This document shows positions 22,270 through 34,424 of a DNA stretch of 64,000 nt, in pieces (position 1 is the first letter of the stretch; every line of letters starts with the position of its first letter). The stretch is taken from NCBI GenBank assembly GCA_947561585.1, contig CANNZV010002309.1, positions 154,719 to 218,718 of the forward strand. The letters are read 5' to 3'. The notes under the pieces were generated by a model. It made no database searches. It was not told the origin of the DNA and worked only from the letters and a program-made list of their open reading frames with translations. Source of the DNA: Caprella mutica (lineage: Eukaryota > Arthropoda > Malacostraca > Amphipoda > Caprellidae). The translations under genes and the position numbers were made by a program.

Positions 22270-23102
22270 ATTGTGATGATGTATTATCAAATAAAAATTA
22301 TTTTATGATGTACTATCAGAGAAAAGAGTCACTGTGAAAATGTACTATCAGAGAAAAGAGTCACTGTGATGATGAACTATCAGAGAAAAGAGTCACTGTG
22401 ATGATGTACTATCAGAGAAAAGAGTCACTATGATGATGTACTATCAGAGAAAAGAGTCACTGTGATGATGTACTATCAGAGAAAAGAGTCACTGTGATGA
22501 TGTACTATCAGAGAAAAGAGTCACTGTGATGATGTACTGTCAGAGAAAAGAGTCACTGTGATAATGTACTATCAGAGAAAAGACTCACTGTTATGATGTA
22601 CAATCAGAGAAAAGAGTCACTGTGATGATGTACTATCAGAGAAAAGAGTCACTGTGATAATGTACTATCAGAGAAAAGACTCACTGTGATGATGTACTAT
22701 CAGAGAAAAGAGTCACTGTGATGATGTACTATCAGAGAAAAGAGTCACTGTGATGATGTACTATCAGAGAAAAGAGTCACTGTGATGATGTACTATCAGA
22801 GAAAAGAGTCACTGTGATGATGTACTATCAGAGAAAAGAGTCACTGTGATGATGTACTATCAGAGAAAAGAGTCACTGTGATGATGTACTATCAGAGAAA
22901 AGAGTCACTGAGATGATGTACTATCAGAGAAAAGAGTCACTGTGATGATGTACTATCAGAGAAAAGAGTCACTGTGATGATGTACTATCAGAGAAAAGAG
23001 TCACTGAGATGATGTACTATCAGAGAAAAGAGTCACTGTGATGATGTACTATCAGAGAAAAGAGTCACTGTGATGATGTACTATCAGAGAAAAGAGTCAC
23101 AA
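22270..23102. repeat. 32-bp minisatellite, about 26 copies
   Basis: Tandem units of GATGATGTACTATCAGAGAA plus AAGAGTCACTGT. Most copies are identical, with private variants (for example GATAATG, CACTGAGATG) recurring at intervals, so blocks have been duplicated. A single diverged relative of the unit and its right flank lies near 40258-40330. Confidence 0.95.
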
Positions 23103-23688
23103 GTTAATTTCACAAATCACACTTTTTCTCTTTTATCACCACACAAATCACATTATTTTCCATCTTATAAATTTATAGTTGTGTACCAGACTGATTTTGA
23201 AACAGCATCAGACATTACAATTCGTAACTTTCTTTTTTGAAATTATAAATAATAGTATTTTTAAAATACATTGATCACATTCATATATTTCCCTCTGTCT
23301 GTACAGTATAAGTGGGGAAAAATCACTATGTCAACATACATTTTACTTGTCAAGTTCCATTCCGAAAATGTTATTTTCAAGTGCACTAATAGTCTCTCAA
23401 CCAAATACGTTTGTTATTCCGTCAGAGTCAAGCAAAACAATTATGGAAATGTCTGTTGGTCATTTCCAAGCGACAGCAGGGGGAATTGTTTATTAGTGAA
23501 ACAGCAGAATGTTATGATGGAGAAAAAAAAACAGTGAGGTTGAGATGGGTCTCTAAAGTAAGAAATTGAAAGGTTACTATCACAAAGTAAATAGTTTTAA
23601 AAACATCTTTCATAATGAATACATTTTCAGGATAAAGATTTTAAAGTTATAATCTCATTTGTTCGTTGTGGAAATTGATCTTTAAGTG
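23103..23688. other. No recognised gene
   Basis: An 88-codon plus-strand open frame (23271-23537) lies here; it has no domain, signal or splice context I can support. Confidence 0.35.
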
Positions 23689-23903
23689 TATAGGGGGGCG
23701 GGCCCATCAAACCCCTCTGCCAGGTCATTTGGCAATCATGAAAAGGGCAGTTGCGGATACAAAAAGCTACATTATAGCCATCTATTTTGAATATTTGAAA
23801 GTTCTTATTATTTAAATGTGATTTAATTCGACTTATAAACTATATGCAAGGAGGAGGAGCCAACAACATGGGCAACACTAACAGTTTAGTGCCCCCCCCT
23901 ATA
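23689..23903. mobile_element. Possible MITE with TATAGGGGGG termini
   Basis: TATAGGGGGGCGGGC on the left and CCCCCCCCTATA on the right form short inverted repeats about 215 bp apart. The interior is noncoding. The inverted match is short, so this is tentative. Confidence 0.4.
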
Positions 23904-26900
23904 GTGATCCCCATACTTGCCAACCAATTAGTGAAGAGTTATCATTTAAAACGTTATCCGTAACAACTTTTTACCTGGAACACTGTGTCGATGGAAACTT
24001 AGGCGGTATAGACAATTTCTCAAAAACCTATGTTTTAAAAATTTTAGATGGACGGAAGTAAAAAAACACCGGAAAAGATCTGTAATATTGATTAGGTTGA
24101 ATGTGAGGGAAGTTATGTTGTGGTCTTAAAAGATTGAAGATGACTTAAAGTTATCCTTCAAGGCTCAAATTTTATAATCGTACATCTAGATACAATCTTC
24201 TAAGTAATCGATTATTGAAATAAAAAATATTCTTTGGAATTCTTGGCGATTTATTTAATTATTTACAAAATAAAATCAGTTTAACCCTGGAACGACAATC
24301 GAGCCTCATATGCACGGTCCTCGGCTTTAAATACTGATCCACAATGCAGAGAGCCAGTTTGGATGATAGTAATAGGAATATGTGTGTTTTAACATACATT
24401 GGGGATGATAAGACAATTGAAAAATTCTGACGGCCATGTTCATGAATCAGGTTAACGGTCACTTTCCGCTTGCTGTTGATTTCTATATATTTCAATGTAT
24501 ACTAATCTGAACATACTTGAATGTTAAGTGAATATTGAATCGTTAGAGTACAGTCAAACATGTTAAACATCACAGTCTATTTATATTATTACATCATCAA
24601 TGATGAGCCAATGGGAGGTGATAGCTGCAGGGAGAATGGGTTTAAATAGGGGGATTATATTATTACATTCTCACTGTTGAGTCAATCGGATGCGAGGAGC
24701 TGCATGGAGAATGGAGGTAAATGGATTTTTTTTCTCACATGTCAATGTGAAATTCAAGACGACAATAAGTTAATATGGTAAAGTAACCACTATTTCTGTA
24801 AACTGTAAACAGTATATTATTATTTATATCAACACTAACATTTTTTCATTAAACCCAACACATAAGCATTCAACTCACAAGTTGAATTCTAATTAATTCA
24901 GTTTAAAGTATTCATTATTGACTTTGAGAGGAAATGTAAGATTTTCAATAACCTCAAACTTATGAATTTCTGCAGGAAGTCAATTTGGCTGAAGAAGCAA
25001 TATAATTTCTTGGCCACATTGGGAGTAGAAGACGCAGAGGGTGTTTGCAATGTTTATTCTACTCAAATAGTTTTTAGTATCGATGTGGTCTTTATTATCT
25101 ACGGAACAGAAGTTCATATTTTTTAAATACTTTGTTTACCATTTTGAGGGAGCACCAGAATTTTTTAATTAAAGTATATCAGGTTTCTATGTTGGAGGTC
25201 GGGGGTTCGATTACCAATGAGGTGATTGAATGTTTTCGAATAAATACTTACACTAATTTTACATGAAATAATTATTTCATTTATAGAAGCCCAAACTATG
25301 ATACAATACTACTATTAGTAATCATCAATTAAGAAGACAAACAAATTCCATGGAGTTCTAACAAAGTTAGCAAACAATTATAAATTCAATGACATGCAAA
25401 GTTCCCAAACTTGAGACATAAATTATTCTAATGTCTTCCTTATGTTCTTTTTACGAGGAAGTAATTGGATCAAATTTTTACGACTGCCTTCCCTTTGTAT
25501 TCTTTCGTAGTCTCTGTTTCCGTTTGTATTCATTGCTTTATTTTTTATTTTATTTTTTATTTTTTATGTTATATATATTATTTCGTGGCCATTTTTTATG
25601 CATTCTTTATATTCTTTTGTTTCATTTTATTCTCTTGAATTCTTTCTTATATCATTATTCATTCTTTACTAATCTCTTTTATTCTCTTTATTCGTTTGTA
25701 TTCTTAGTCTATTTTTTTATCCTTTTAGTGTCTGGAGAAAAAATTCGTAAGTTGAGGTTAGAATGTATTTTAATTTATTCCAGTTTGAAACTATTTTAAA
25801 TAGTTTCATTGTAATTTAATTGTTATTTTATATTAATAGGGGTGGCATTTTAATCTTCTATGGCCCAACTATAACCTACTCTCTTATTAACTGCAATTTG
25901 AAAAACTCTTATTTAGATTCAAATACTAGGAAAATATCACTTTAATTATGTTCTAGTTTCTTTTAATTTATTCCCATAGTAAATAAATAATTTCAATATT
26001 CCCTATCCTTTTTTGCACTCTTAAAATATACAAAAAGAAGATTAAATATAACAAAATAATATTTCAATTATATCCAAAATGACTCAATAATCTCATATTT
26101 TATCATCAATTTATAGAGTTGTTTTAGTATAATACATCAATATTGATCATAGCTGGTCAATTTATAACTATTTAACATATAACATCAATCGACTGCGTAT
26201 AAAATCAGCAGTGTGTATTATTTTCACTCAGCAAAAATTGTTCTTTCACATGTGTGTCTAACCTTTAAATATTATAAAATATATTGAACTTTAAGTGAGA
26301 AAAATATTCAATAGAACTGCATTGTGCGATATGCAGTAACTCACCCAGAGTGAAACTTACGGTGGGGCAACAGAATACACATCTTAGGGTATGTTCTGAG
26401 TTATCGGGAGGTTCCACATTTTCGATCATGATTGAGAATAAAACTCTAAAAAAAATTTTTTTTTCTTTTTTTATACTCGTATCCATGATACCCGCAGGTA
26501 TCATGGATACGAAATTATATAGTTACAGTTTACAGAGCCGAAAACTCCAAATGCGACAGTGAAGTCTTAATTTCCAGAATAAATATAGTCCCTTAAGCTA
26601 GGTATGTAATTGAACTTCGTACTGAATAGTGCAAGTCACGCTATTTCTATTTGCTTAAATTAAACTAAATGTGATGTGATGGAATAGTAAGAAACATGTG
26701 AGAGAAGGAATGACACACTCACAGTAGTCGGAAAGTGGGTTGGAAAAATGTTCATGAACTAATCTGACCTCTGACCTCCCGATAAGAAATTACTGAATGA
26801 CCTAATATAACTCATATGAAAACACCCACTTTCCAAGTACTGTTAGATGAATTATGTGTCTGAGTGTTGAAACAAACCGTCCCTTTTATTTTACAACTAT

Positions 26901-27080
26901 TTTATATCAATATTGAATGTAGAACCCTAATAATATCTTTGGGTACTGCCTTTTATTGCTATTTTAGCAATGTTATTGTTGCCCTGGGCTTTTCGCATCC
27001 AATTGCATCCATATCATCATAGTGAGCTAAGAAAGTAAATAAACACTTCCTGAACCTTCCCAAGATCCATATCTATACTT
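23904..27080. other. AT-rich stretch, no supported gene; small duplication and a hairpin
   Basis: A roughly 80-bp imperfect direct duplication lies at about 24570-24720 (TATTACAT...GAGCCAAT and TATTACAT...GAGTCAAT). A perfect 15-bp-stem hairpin lies at 26478-26511. The hydrophobic open frame at 25431-25799 is T-rich low complexity. No exons were recognised. Confidence 0.4.
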
Positions 27081-27084
27081 TAGC

Positions 27085-27545
27085 AGAATGCGAGAAGGTA
27101 ATATTATTGACGGCATTTATTTATTTATTTATTTATTTATTTATCATCTTGTTATTCGCATAACTGAACCAAATTGCCTGAAATTGGGTGAAACGATTGG
27201 TCAATGTCCAGTGAACAGCTGACAGAATTTTGGGAGCGACCCGGTCAAAGGTCAAGGTCATGGTCATTTGTAACTCAAAAAATATTGTACCATATTGCAA
27301 GAAATTTGGTTGGACGATTGGTCAATATTCAGGAACTATTTTGTTAGATTTTGGGAGCGATCGGGTCAAAGCTCAAAGATCAAGGTCATTTATAACTGAA
27401 TAACTCAAAAAGAATTGAACCATATTACATGAAACTTGGTGGGTCGATTGGTCACTATCCAGTCACCAGTTTATCAGATTTTGGTAGAAAACGGATAAGC
27501 GGCGGCGAAGATATGCGCTCTACCGAGCGCACGCAATCTAGTTTT
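27085..27545. repeat. Dispersed repeat, copy 1, with internal ~120-bp tandem units
   Basis: Starts near GCAGAATGCGAGAAGGT, contains a (TTTA)n tract at about 27115-27145, then tandem units of about 120 bp carrying CAAATTGCCTGAAATT, GATTGGTCAATGTCCAG, TTTTGGGAGCGA and TCAAGGTCA. It ends near TGCGCTCTACCGAGCGCACG. Copy 2 follows at 27590. Confidence 0.8.
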
Positions 27546-27589
27546 CAATGAAGAAGAGGTAATTATATTACCATGAAAAAAATATATTC

Positions 27590-28165
27590 CTCATTACCTT
27601 CGCAGAATGCGGGAAGGTCATATTTTAGCCTTCGTTTGTTTATTTATTTATTTATCATCTTGTTATTCGCTTAACTGAAAAAGTATTCAACCAAATTGCC
27701 TGAAATTTAGTGAAACGATTGGTCCATGCCCAGTTACCTGCTGGTAGAATTTTGGGAGCGACTTGCTCAAAGGTCAAGGTCATGGTCATTTATAAATCAA
27801 AAATTATTGAACTATATTGCATGAAACTCTGTGGGACGATTGGTCAATATACAGGAACCAATTTTTCAGATTTTGGGAGTTATCGGGTCAAAGGTCAAAG
27901 ATCAAGGTCAAGGCCATTTGTAACTCAATAACTCAAAAAGCATTCAACCAAATTATCTGAAATTTGATGGGACGATTGGACAATGTCCAAAAACCATCTG
28001 GTGGAATTTTGGGAGCGATCTGGTCAAAGTTCAAGGTCAAGGTCATTTATAACTCAATAACTCAAAAGTATTGAACCATATTACATGAAACTTGGTGGAA
28101 CGACTAGTCACTATCCAGTCACCAGTGAATTAGACTTTGTTAGAAAACTGAGGTAATCTAGTTCT
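27590..28165. repeat. Dispersed repeat, copy 2
   Basis: Begins with the short palindrome ACCTTCGCAGAATGCGGGAAGGT-like start and repeats the same order of motifs over four to five diverged ~120-bp units. The open frame at 27710-27931 is a by-product. Confidence 0.8.
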
Positions 28166-28920
28166 ATATTACTTTATTTGTGTATCAATTAAGATACATA
28201 ATAAACAAAGTTTGTCACTACCAAATACCATATTATAGTATATCAGTGAGGGCAATTTGACAATTACCAGATGTATATTTCTACAAATTATTATTAAAAT
28301 TGCATCAAATTATAAAACTTGGAGATCATTGAAATAATTATACACAATTTTAATAATAACTTTTTGACATTTTATTCCGTAATTAAGTCCTATTCAGTAA
28401 TTGAAACTTTGCCTTATTTAAAATTTTCTTCATTCAATTGCAATCATTTTAACTTTTCAATACCTTCTAATTTTTCCTCGTTTAAGACCATTAACTAACT
28501 GCTTAAGACGGAAACTTAAGGCACTGAAAACATTTAATTAAGCTCTCTTGAAAAACTTTTTAGACCAATAATTCTTACGCTTTTTTCGAGTACTAGGTAG
28601 GGTAGGTTTTTATAGTTATCCGACATTTCAGCCTTTTCTATCTTATGAGGAGAATTATATAATTATTATTTAATTTCAAACTTAATTTTAATTTGTATCC
28701 TTGATACCATTCGTCATGGATTATATTTTTATCATATTATATTATTATCAAATTATTTTCATATTTTATTATATAATATTATAATATTATATTTACTAAT
28801 ATTTTTCTATTATATTGATTAATTACAAAAAATCTAATACAGTAGTACGAGAATATATAAAAAAAATTCATAAATTAAGAGTTAAGTTATCATTACCTTG
28901 AAAAAAACGGATCTCTCTAC
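28166..28920. other. AT-rich stretch with no recognised gene
   Basis: Very AT-rich (for example TATTATATAATATTATAATA near 28760). Nothing is supported. Confidence 0.4.
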
Positions 28921-28924
28921 TTTA

Positions 28925-29070
28925 AAGCCCCATTCACACGAGTATTTTCTCATACCGCTGTAAAATAAAAGCTGCATGAAGAAAACACTCAAGTTTTCAT
29001 ACACGGCTTTTATTTCTAAGTCAGATCCTGGCATGTACTTCTAACCAAACAGACTTTATAAGTTAATACA
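28925..29070 (-). mobile_element. Partial copy of the 29.8-kb MITE, inverted
   Basis: Begins TTTAAAGCCCCATTCACACGAG and matches, in reverse orientation, the right end of the element at 29783-30113, including a TGAAGAAAACA segment about 60 bp in. Confidence 0.55.
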
Positions 29071-29782
29071 GTAATTTTGATTGTCTAGCGACTTTTAGCA
29101 AGTTATAACATGGAAAGTGCGTGACGTTTCAATTATTATTGCTTCATCTTGCTATTGCATTATTTCTAATGTTTCTATTACGTATTTTTTATGATATCTT
29201 CGAATCTAATGTAAATATTCATATTCCCATATTCCTATATAACCCCATACAACTGATTTTATACATTTTGGACATGTTGAGAACATTCACCACCAAAAAT
29301 GAAAAAATGCAGAAAATGGGAAGAAATATGGTTGTTTGTTTAATACTACTCAAGAAGTATGATTAATTAATCGTAGAACTGTGCATATTACTATAAACTA
29401 TTTTAATCGATATATATGTTTTTAAATATAAGCTAGATTCTTTTGAAAGATAACAAATATTCAAATAGGTATATTGTAAATAAGAGAGATAGATATAATA
29501 TAATGATTAATTCAAATTGTTATATAACAGTTTAAATTAATCATTCACTTGATTATATCTATCTGTCAGCGGTATCATCTTTACAAGCCTTAAAGTTTAA
29601 AAATAAATGCAAATTTAGATTTCAAATTTTGAATCTCATTTCGTCATTAAAAGTTTTAATGTTCATTTTCACAGTCCCAAATTTGATTCTGATTTACTCT
29701 TACAGTCTGAACTTTTTTCTGATTTACTTTTACGGTCCAAATTTTTTTTTATTTACTTTTACGGTTCAAATTTTTCGGACCG

Positions 29783-30113
29783 TAAAGCCCCTTTCACACG
29801 AATCTCAAATCCTAGTAAAATTAGAAAATCTACATTATTGGTCTGTGCTAATGTAGTTAGCGGCATGACATTTCATGTCTAGTGTGAAAGACTAGATCGA
29901 ACTCAATGGTAAGCAACAAAATCGGCATGAAATTTATACTGAGGTTTTAGAAATCACACGCTAGGCATCAGGTATAAAATGCATACCTTGCTTCAGAAAC
30001 GCCAAGTGTGGAATATAAGTATGTGTTTTGTATGTTCGCTAAGATTGGATGTTTTCTTCATATAGATTTATATACAGCAGTATGGGAAAACCACTCGTGA
30101 GAAAGGAGCTTTA
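29783..30113. mobile_element. Nested MITE with GTAAAGCCCCTTTCACACGA termini
   Basis: The left tip GTAAAGCCCCTTTCACACGA is mirrored by the right tip TCGTGAGAAAGGAGCTTTAC, with a noncoding 290-bp interior. It is flanked on both sides by copies of a (GGTCCGAA / ACGGTCC)-type short repeat. Confidence 0.6.
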
Positions 30114-30167
30114 CAGTCCGAAAAAAAAGTTCGTACCGTAAAAGTGAATCAGAAAAAAAGTTCAGAG

Positions 30168-31408
30168 TGTAAAACCCCGTCCAGACGCTCCGACAAATGC
30201 CCGTTTTTCTCTGAAATCTTGTGTTCGCGAACAAATTTGTCCGCGATATGGCAGGCAAATTTGTCCCCGATCACAAGAATCGCAACTGTCAGTGACTTTC
30301 AACATGTTGGACAAATTTGTCCCCAAACACAGGAATCGAAGTGTTCGCGACTATTATTTGAAAGAATATATGTGATATATGGAGTAAATTTGATAATTAT
30401 TATCATTTTAGATTTGAATGATTGAATTAATTGTTTAGTAGTCTATTTATATTATTTGATTGATTTTTTTGTAAGTAAAATTAAAGAAATATTTGTATTT
30501 AAGAATAAATGTGATTAGTTAATTACAATTCTATATAGGTATTAGCCATTAGGTACTGACTACTGACTAGGGTAAGTTCCGGATTATCGAACGGTTCCAC
30601 ATTTTCGGACACGTATTATAATCATTATAGGTAGCTATTCTAATTATTACTCACCTCTCATTGTAATCATTAGTTTTTTATTACTTGTTCATAAATGTGT
30701 AACCATCCCATAACTTAGAACTTACCCAATAAATAGGTATGAATTATTTGGTTGTTTTTCCTAATTATACTAGGTAGTAGGTACCAAGTAAATATGCAGT
30801 ATTCTATTTGATATAGGAAACAGTATTTGTAAGTGAGCATAAAACGTATACCTACTTAGATAATGAAAATATACGAAATTTGAATTTTGACGTACCTATC
30901 ATGATCTACGAAAACTCCCACTTTGCGAGTACTAGGAGTGTCTGATTACCGAGACATTTCTCTAGATAGGTACTAGGTATTATATTAATGTGTAACTCAG
31001 GTTAGATATTTAGTCAAACATTTATATAATCGGCTAGATAAAATACCTAGATAAATATTTATATTATATATCGTCTAGGTATCTAATTACGCATTTATAT
31101 TATATAATAGGATGGGTACCTAGGTAAGAATTTATATTTTACATCCGATAGGTACCTAGGAAGTAATTTTTTAATCCATGTTTGTTTCTAAAATCGCTAA
31201 ATTGTTAGGTATTAACTATCAACAACCATGTATACACAATTCTCCAATGAATTATTATGCAGAATCGCGAACTCGGACATTTCCATTTCCAGTTCATATT
31301 TCTCTCGTCTGGACGCGAACACAGGCAGGAATGAGATAGCCCGTGTTCGCCCGAGCAAAAGTATTTCCAAACTCAGGTGATTCGTCGGAGTTTCTGGAAG
31401 GGGCTTAA
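30168..31408. mobile_element. Inverted-repeat element of about 1.24 kb
   Basis: The left end AACCCCGTCCAGACGCTCCG and the right end (reverse complement AAGCCCCTTCCAGAAACTCC) resemble each other, and both subterminal regions carry GTGTTCGCG motifs. The interior has no transposase frame. A smaller inverted-repeat insert lies inside it (30573-30728). Confidence 0.5.
30573..30728. mobile_element. Small MITE with GGGTAAGTTC termini
   Basis: The inverted tips GGGTAAGTTC(C/T) match for about 40 bp with mismatches (GGTTCCACATTT against GGTTACACATTT). A related single end (GGGTATGTTCTGAGTTATCG) occurs near 26388. Confidence 0.5.
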
Positions 31409-31593
31409 GAGTAAATCAAAATCAAATTTGGGACCATGAAAATAAACATTAAAATTTTTAATGACGAAATAAATATAAAAATTTGAAATCTAAATTTTCA
31501 TTATTTTTTAAACTTTTAGGTTTGTAGATATGATACCGCTGATACGCGTTGATTCATAAAAAGAGCTCTAAATGTCTAATTTATAATTCAATC

Positions 31594-31742
31594 TTAGGCC
31601 ACGTTCACACTGCAAGCGGAGCAGAGCGTCGCGCTCGAAAAATTAATGTATATTTGACGCTAGCAGCACCGCTAGCGTCAAATATACATTAATTTTTCGA
31701 GCGCGCCGCTCTGCTCCGCTTGCAGTGTGAACGTGGCCTTAA
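31594..31742. mobile_element. Near-perfect hairpin element, 149 bp
   Basis: Two arms of about 69 bp, starting GGCCACGTTCACACTGCAAG, are inverse copies with a single mismatch (GCGTCGCG against GCGGCGCG) around the six-base loop AGCACC. It is strikingly GC-rich for this region. It looks like a recently arisen foldback MITE. Confidence 0.9.
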
Positions 31743-31844
31743 TCTATATTCAAGATGTGACAATATTCAATGAAAAGTTCCTTCGAGACAACACTTCTCC
31801 CAATTATATCTAATGGAAATTCGTTCAAATATTTATAAAAAAAA

Positions 31845-32035
31845 GTTCAAACCGCAAAAGTTAATCGAAAAAATTCAAACTGCTAAAGTAAATCCTAAAA
31901 GTTTGGACCGAAAAAGTAAATCAGAAAATAAGTTCGAACCGTAAATGTGGATTGAAAAAAATTTGAACGTAAAAGTGAATAAGAAAAAATTGACCGTAAA
32001 AGTAAATAAAAAAGTTTCGGACCGTAAAAGTAAAG
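31845..32035. repeat. Degenerate ~30-bp tandem repeat (GACCGTAAAAGTAAATCAGA)
   Basis: Six to seven imperfect copies. The same unit, inverted, lies at about 29700-29785 and again at 30117-30165, linking this array to the composite element to its left. Confidence 0.75.
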
Positions 32036-32159
32036 ATATCCAAAAATCCTATAGTATTTTTTTCATGGATTAAAATTTGGAAATTTCGGTGTTTTCATAG
32101 TCTCAAAATTCGAAGAATTTGTTTATATATATATATCTAACTCATAGTTAAGACTTCTT

Positions 32160-32295
32160 AGTATTACATAGATAACATTATATTATAACATAGATAACAT
32201 TATATTATAACATAGATAACATTATATTATAACATAGATAACATTATATTATAACATAAATAGATAACATTATATTACATAGATAACATTAGATT
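32160..32295. repeat. 22-bp minisatellite (ACATAGATAACATTATATTA)
   Basis: About six tandem copies with one small insertion. Noncoding. Confidence 0.9.
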
Positions 32296-34135
32296 ACATT
32301 ACAAAATGGTAGCTATGCTAGCTTCCCGAATTAAACGTTATAAATTTCCATGAATTCTAGGAAGCAACATCCAGTATCTACATTCCTCCCAGCCTACCAT
32401 GCTACCATCAATAAATCACCTCACAATCACTGATTTATGAATCGTTACGATTCAAATCGTGACCTCATAACTCAAAGGCCATTGCATTCAGATGTTTCTT
32501 CATATTCGGGGAACAAGAAATAACCCGCAATAAACCTCCAGAGGATTAACAGTCTGCTACAGAGCATCTAGGGGAAGAAAATGAATTTGGAAGAACTGAA
32601 TTACAAAAGATTAACGATCTGATTTGAATGATCGATGGCCTGAAATTCATTTTATGTTACATTAGAAGAGTTTGAAGAAAGTTAAGGTGAAGTCTGAGAA
32701 GGTAACTAGTCTACTTTAATGGCAAATCAAGAGCTGGGATATGAAAATTATTTGCTGCCTAACCAATCGTTCAGAAACAGATTCGAAATGAAGATACTTT
32801 GTGAGAAGAATGGAGTTTGGTCTATGGAGAGAGTTAAAATACATAGTCTTCTAAGGCCCACATTCTCTCTGGGTAGAAGGAGTTCAGTCCATCATGAATA
32901 ATGACATAATATATTTGTGTGGAGAATGATGTCATATACAATAACTTAGTACAGTTAAAAGTTTGAAAAAGTAACACAATTTTAAACCCTATTTTTATAT
33001 ATATATTTACTTTAAAGTATCGTATTTTAATAAATAAACTCGGATAAGAAAAGGAAATATCCTTTTATCTTATATACTAAATATGTTAATATTTAAAATA
33101 TAAAATTAATATATAAACTCGATTATAAAAGAGAAAATGAAATTGTTTTTAGTGAAATAGTTAGCTTTGGTGTTGAATAGCTTTATATACGAATAGGTTG
33201 CAGATGTTTCCAAGGAATGAAACAAGCTCACGAAATGATGTTAACGATCTCCATTTGTAGAATGTAGTAAATTAGTAACTGTCTTTCACTCAACATTTTG
33301 AATTTCCAGAAAGGGGAAATATCCTCCACAGAAAGACCAATTAAATTAAACGAATAAAACGAACTGAATATAATAAATGCGAGAAGAAAATAAAGGAATA
33401 CATTAAATACAAGTAGAATTGAGAGCAATTAATTATTATTATATATATTATATATACATGGTGACAAGGTCAAACTTGGAAACAAACATAAATGGATATT
33501 ATTATGTAGGGCCAATATAATTAAACATTTACAGATATGTATTATTACATAAACATCAACACAAAGAAAACATAATCATTTTATTCATTTGATTACCACT
33601 TCCAGTTTAATGAGAGTCCCTTCTGCCTGGCAAGCAGCTGTTCTTTTGGAATCACTAACTACGTCGCTGTAGTTACAATTTTAAGTCGTCAACACTGCGA
33701 TGAACTTTTCAGAGGCATCGGGGCACTTTTTCTGGATCAAAACCTAGGAATGTGCATTATGCAGATGTTTTGAATAAAATTAGCTGTGTGTGAAGTTGGA
33801 ATGTTCACAAAGTGTTCTCGCCTAAGGGATCCTAATCACATTTCAACATTGGTTTCATATAATGTATTCAACATAACATTTGGACTATGAGTTGATTATG
33901 AGTCAATACAACTATGAAAATATGCTCATCTGATCAAACAATCTGGCCGGTAATGCAATACAGTCTTGAATTTTTACAGACGAAGTTTGCCTTCAAGTCA
34001 TTTTTGCTTTGCTGCTGGGAGAGTTTTCAGATCTTCATGGAAAAATTGTTTGACTTATGCCAGCAGTCGATCTTGCAATTGAAAGTTTCTTTGCAATCGC
34101 AGAATCAGACTGTCCGGCACGGTATAATGCAGCCA
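32296..34135. other. No recognised gene
   Basis: Short open frames (32719-32901, 33228-33428, 33914-34192) show no recognisable features. A segment near 33520-33580 (ATTACATAAACATCAACACA) is similar to one near 38455-38510, showing a dispersed repeat. Confidence 0.4.
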
Positions 34136-34137
34136 AA

Positions 34138-34424
34138 ACGCAGCGTGGTAGCCAGACTGTCTGCATTGGGGGCTAATTCTACTCGCGTGTAACAGCACAG
34201 AACTACGTTGGGCACCTTCTCCTATTTGCCTAGTGCGCTAACTAACTGCGTATGCGCCACGACTGTAATATTGAATTACTATTATAGCAGTTTTGGCTAA
34301 GGGCCGCTTATCTGCAGTTAGGCAGCGCGGTATGCAAATAGGAACAGGTGCCCAGCGTAATTCTGCGCAGTTACGTCGGAATGGAATTAGCCCCCAAAGT
34401 GGTCAGTTTGGCTCCCACGCTGCA
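34138..34424. mobile_element. Foldback element of about 287 bp
   Basis: Arms of about 100 bp (left from CGCAGCGTGGTAGCC, with GGGGGCTAATTC and GGGCACCT further in) are repeated in inverse order on the right with moderate divergence. The two open frames overlapping it (33914-34192 and 34348-34608) owe their length to its GC-rich composition. Confidence 0.7.

Larger units (their letters stand above)
29565..31555. mobile_element. About 2-kb composite bounded by ~140-bp inverted repeats
   Basis: The left arm (about 29567-29705, starting TCAGCGGTATCATC) and right arm (about 31411-31553, inverse) match over at least 140 bp, including TTTGATT(C/T)TGATTTACTCTT. Inside the left arm's inner boundary lie an inverted-repeat element at 29783-30113 and a further inverted-repeat element at 30168-31408, so several transposons are nested within one another. 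No transposase is visible. Confidence 0.6.

Noticed and set aside
22270..23102. CRISPR-like array (also considered at 50.3 and 47.8 kb)
   Set aside because: Units are contiguous without unique spacers, and the genome is eukaryotic; these are minisatellites.
23271..23537. 88-codon open frame with several cysteines
   Set aside because: No domain, signal peptide or splice context could be supported; length is within chance for this composition.
25190..25235. tRNA-like B box (GGGTTCGATTACC)
   Set aside because: The T-arm-like motif has no matching acceptor stem, D arm or anticodon stem in the preceding 70 bases.
25431..25799. 122-codon membrane-protein-like frame
   Set aside because: It is a T-rich low-complexity tract (TTTTTATTTTATT), which always translates to Phe/Leu/Tyr-rich sequence.
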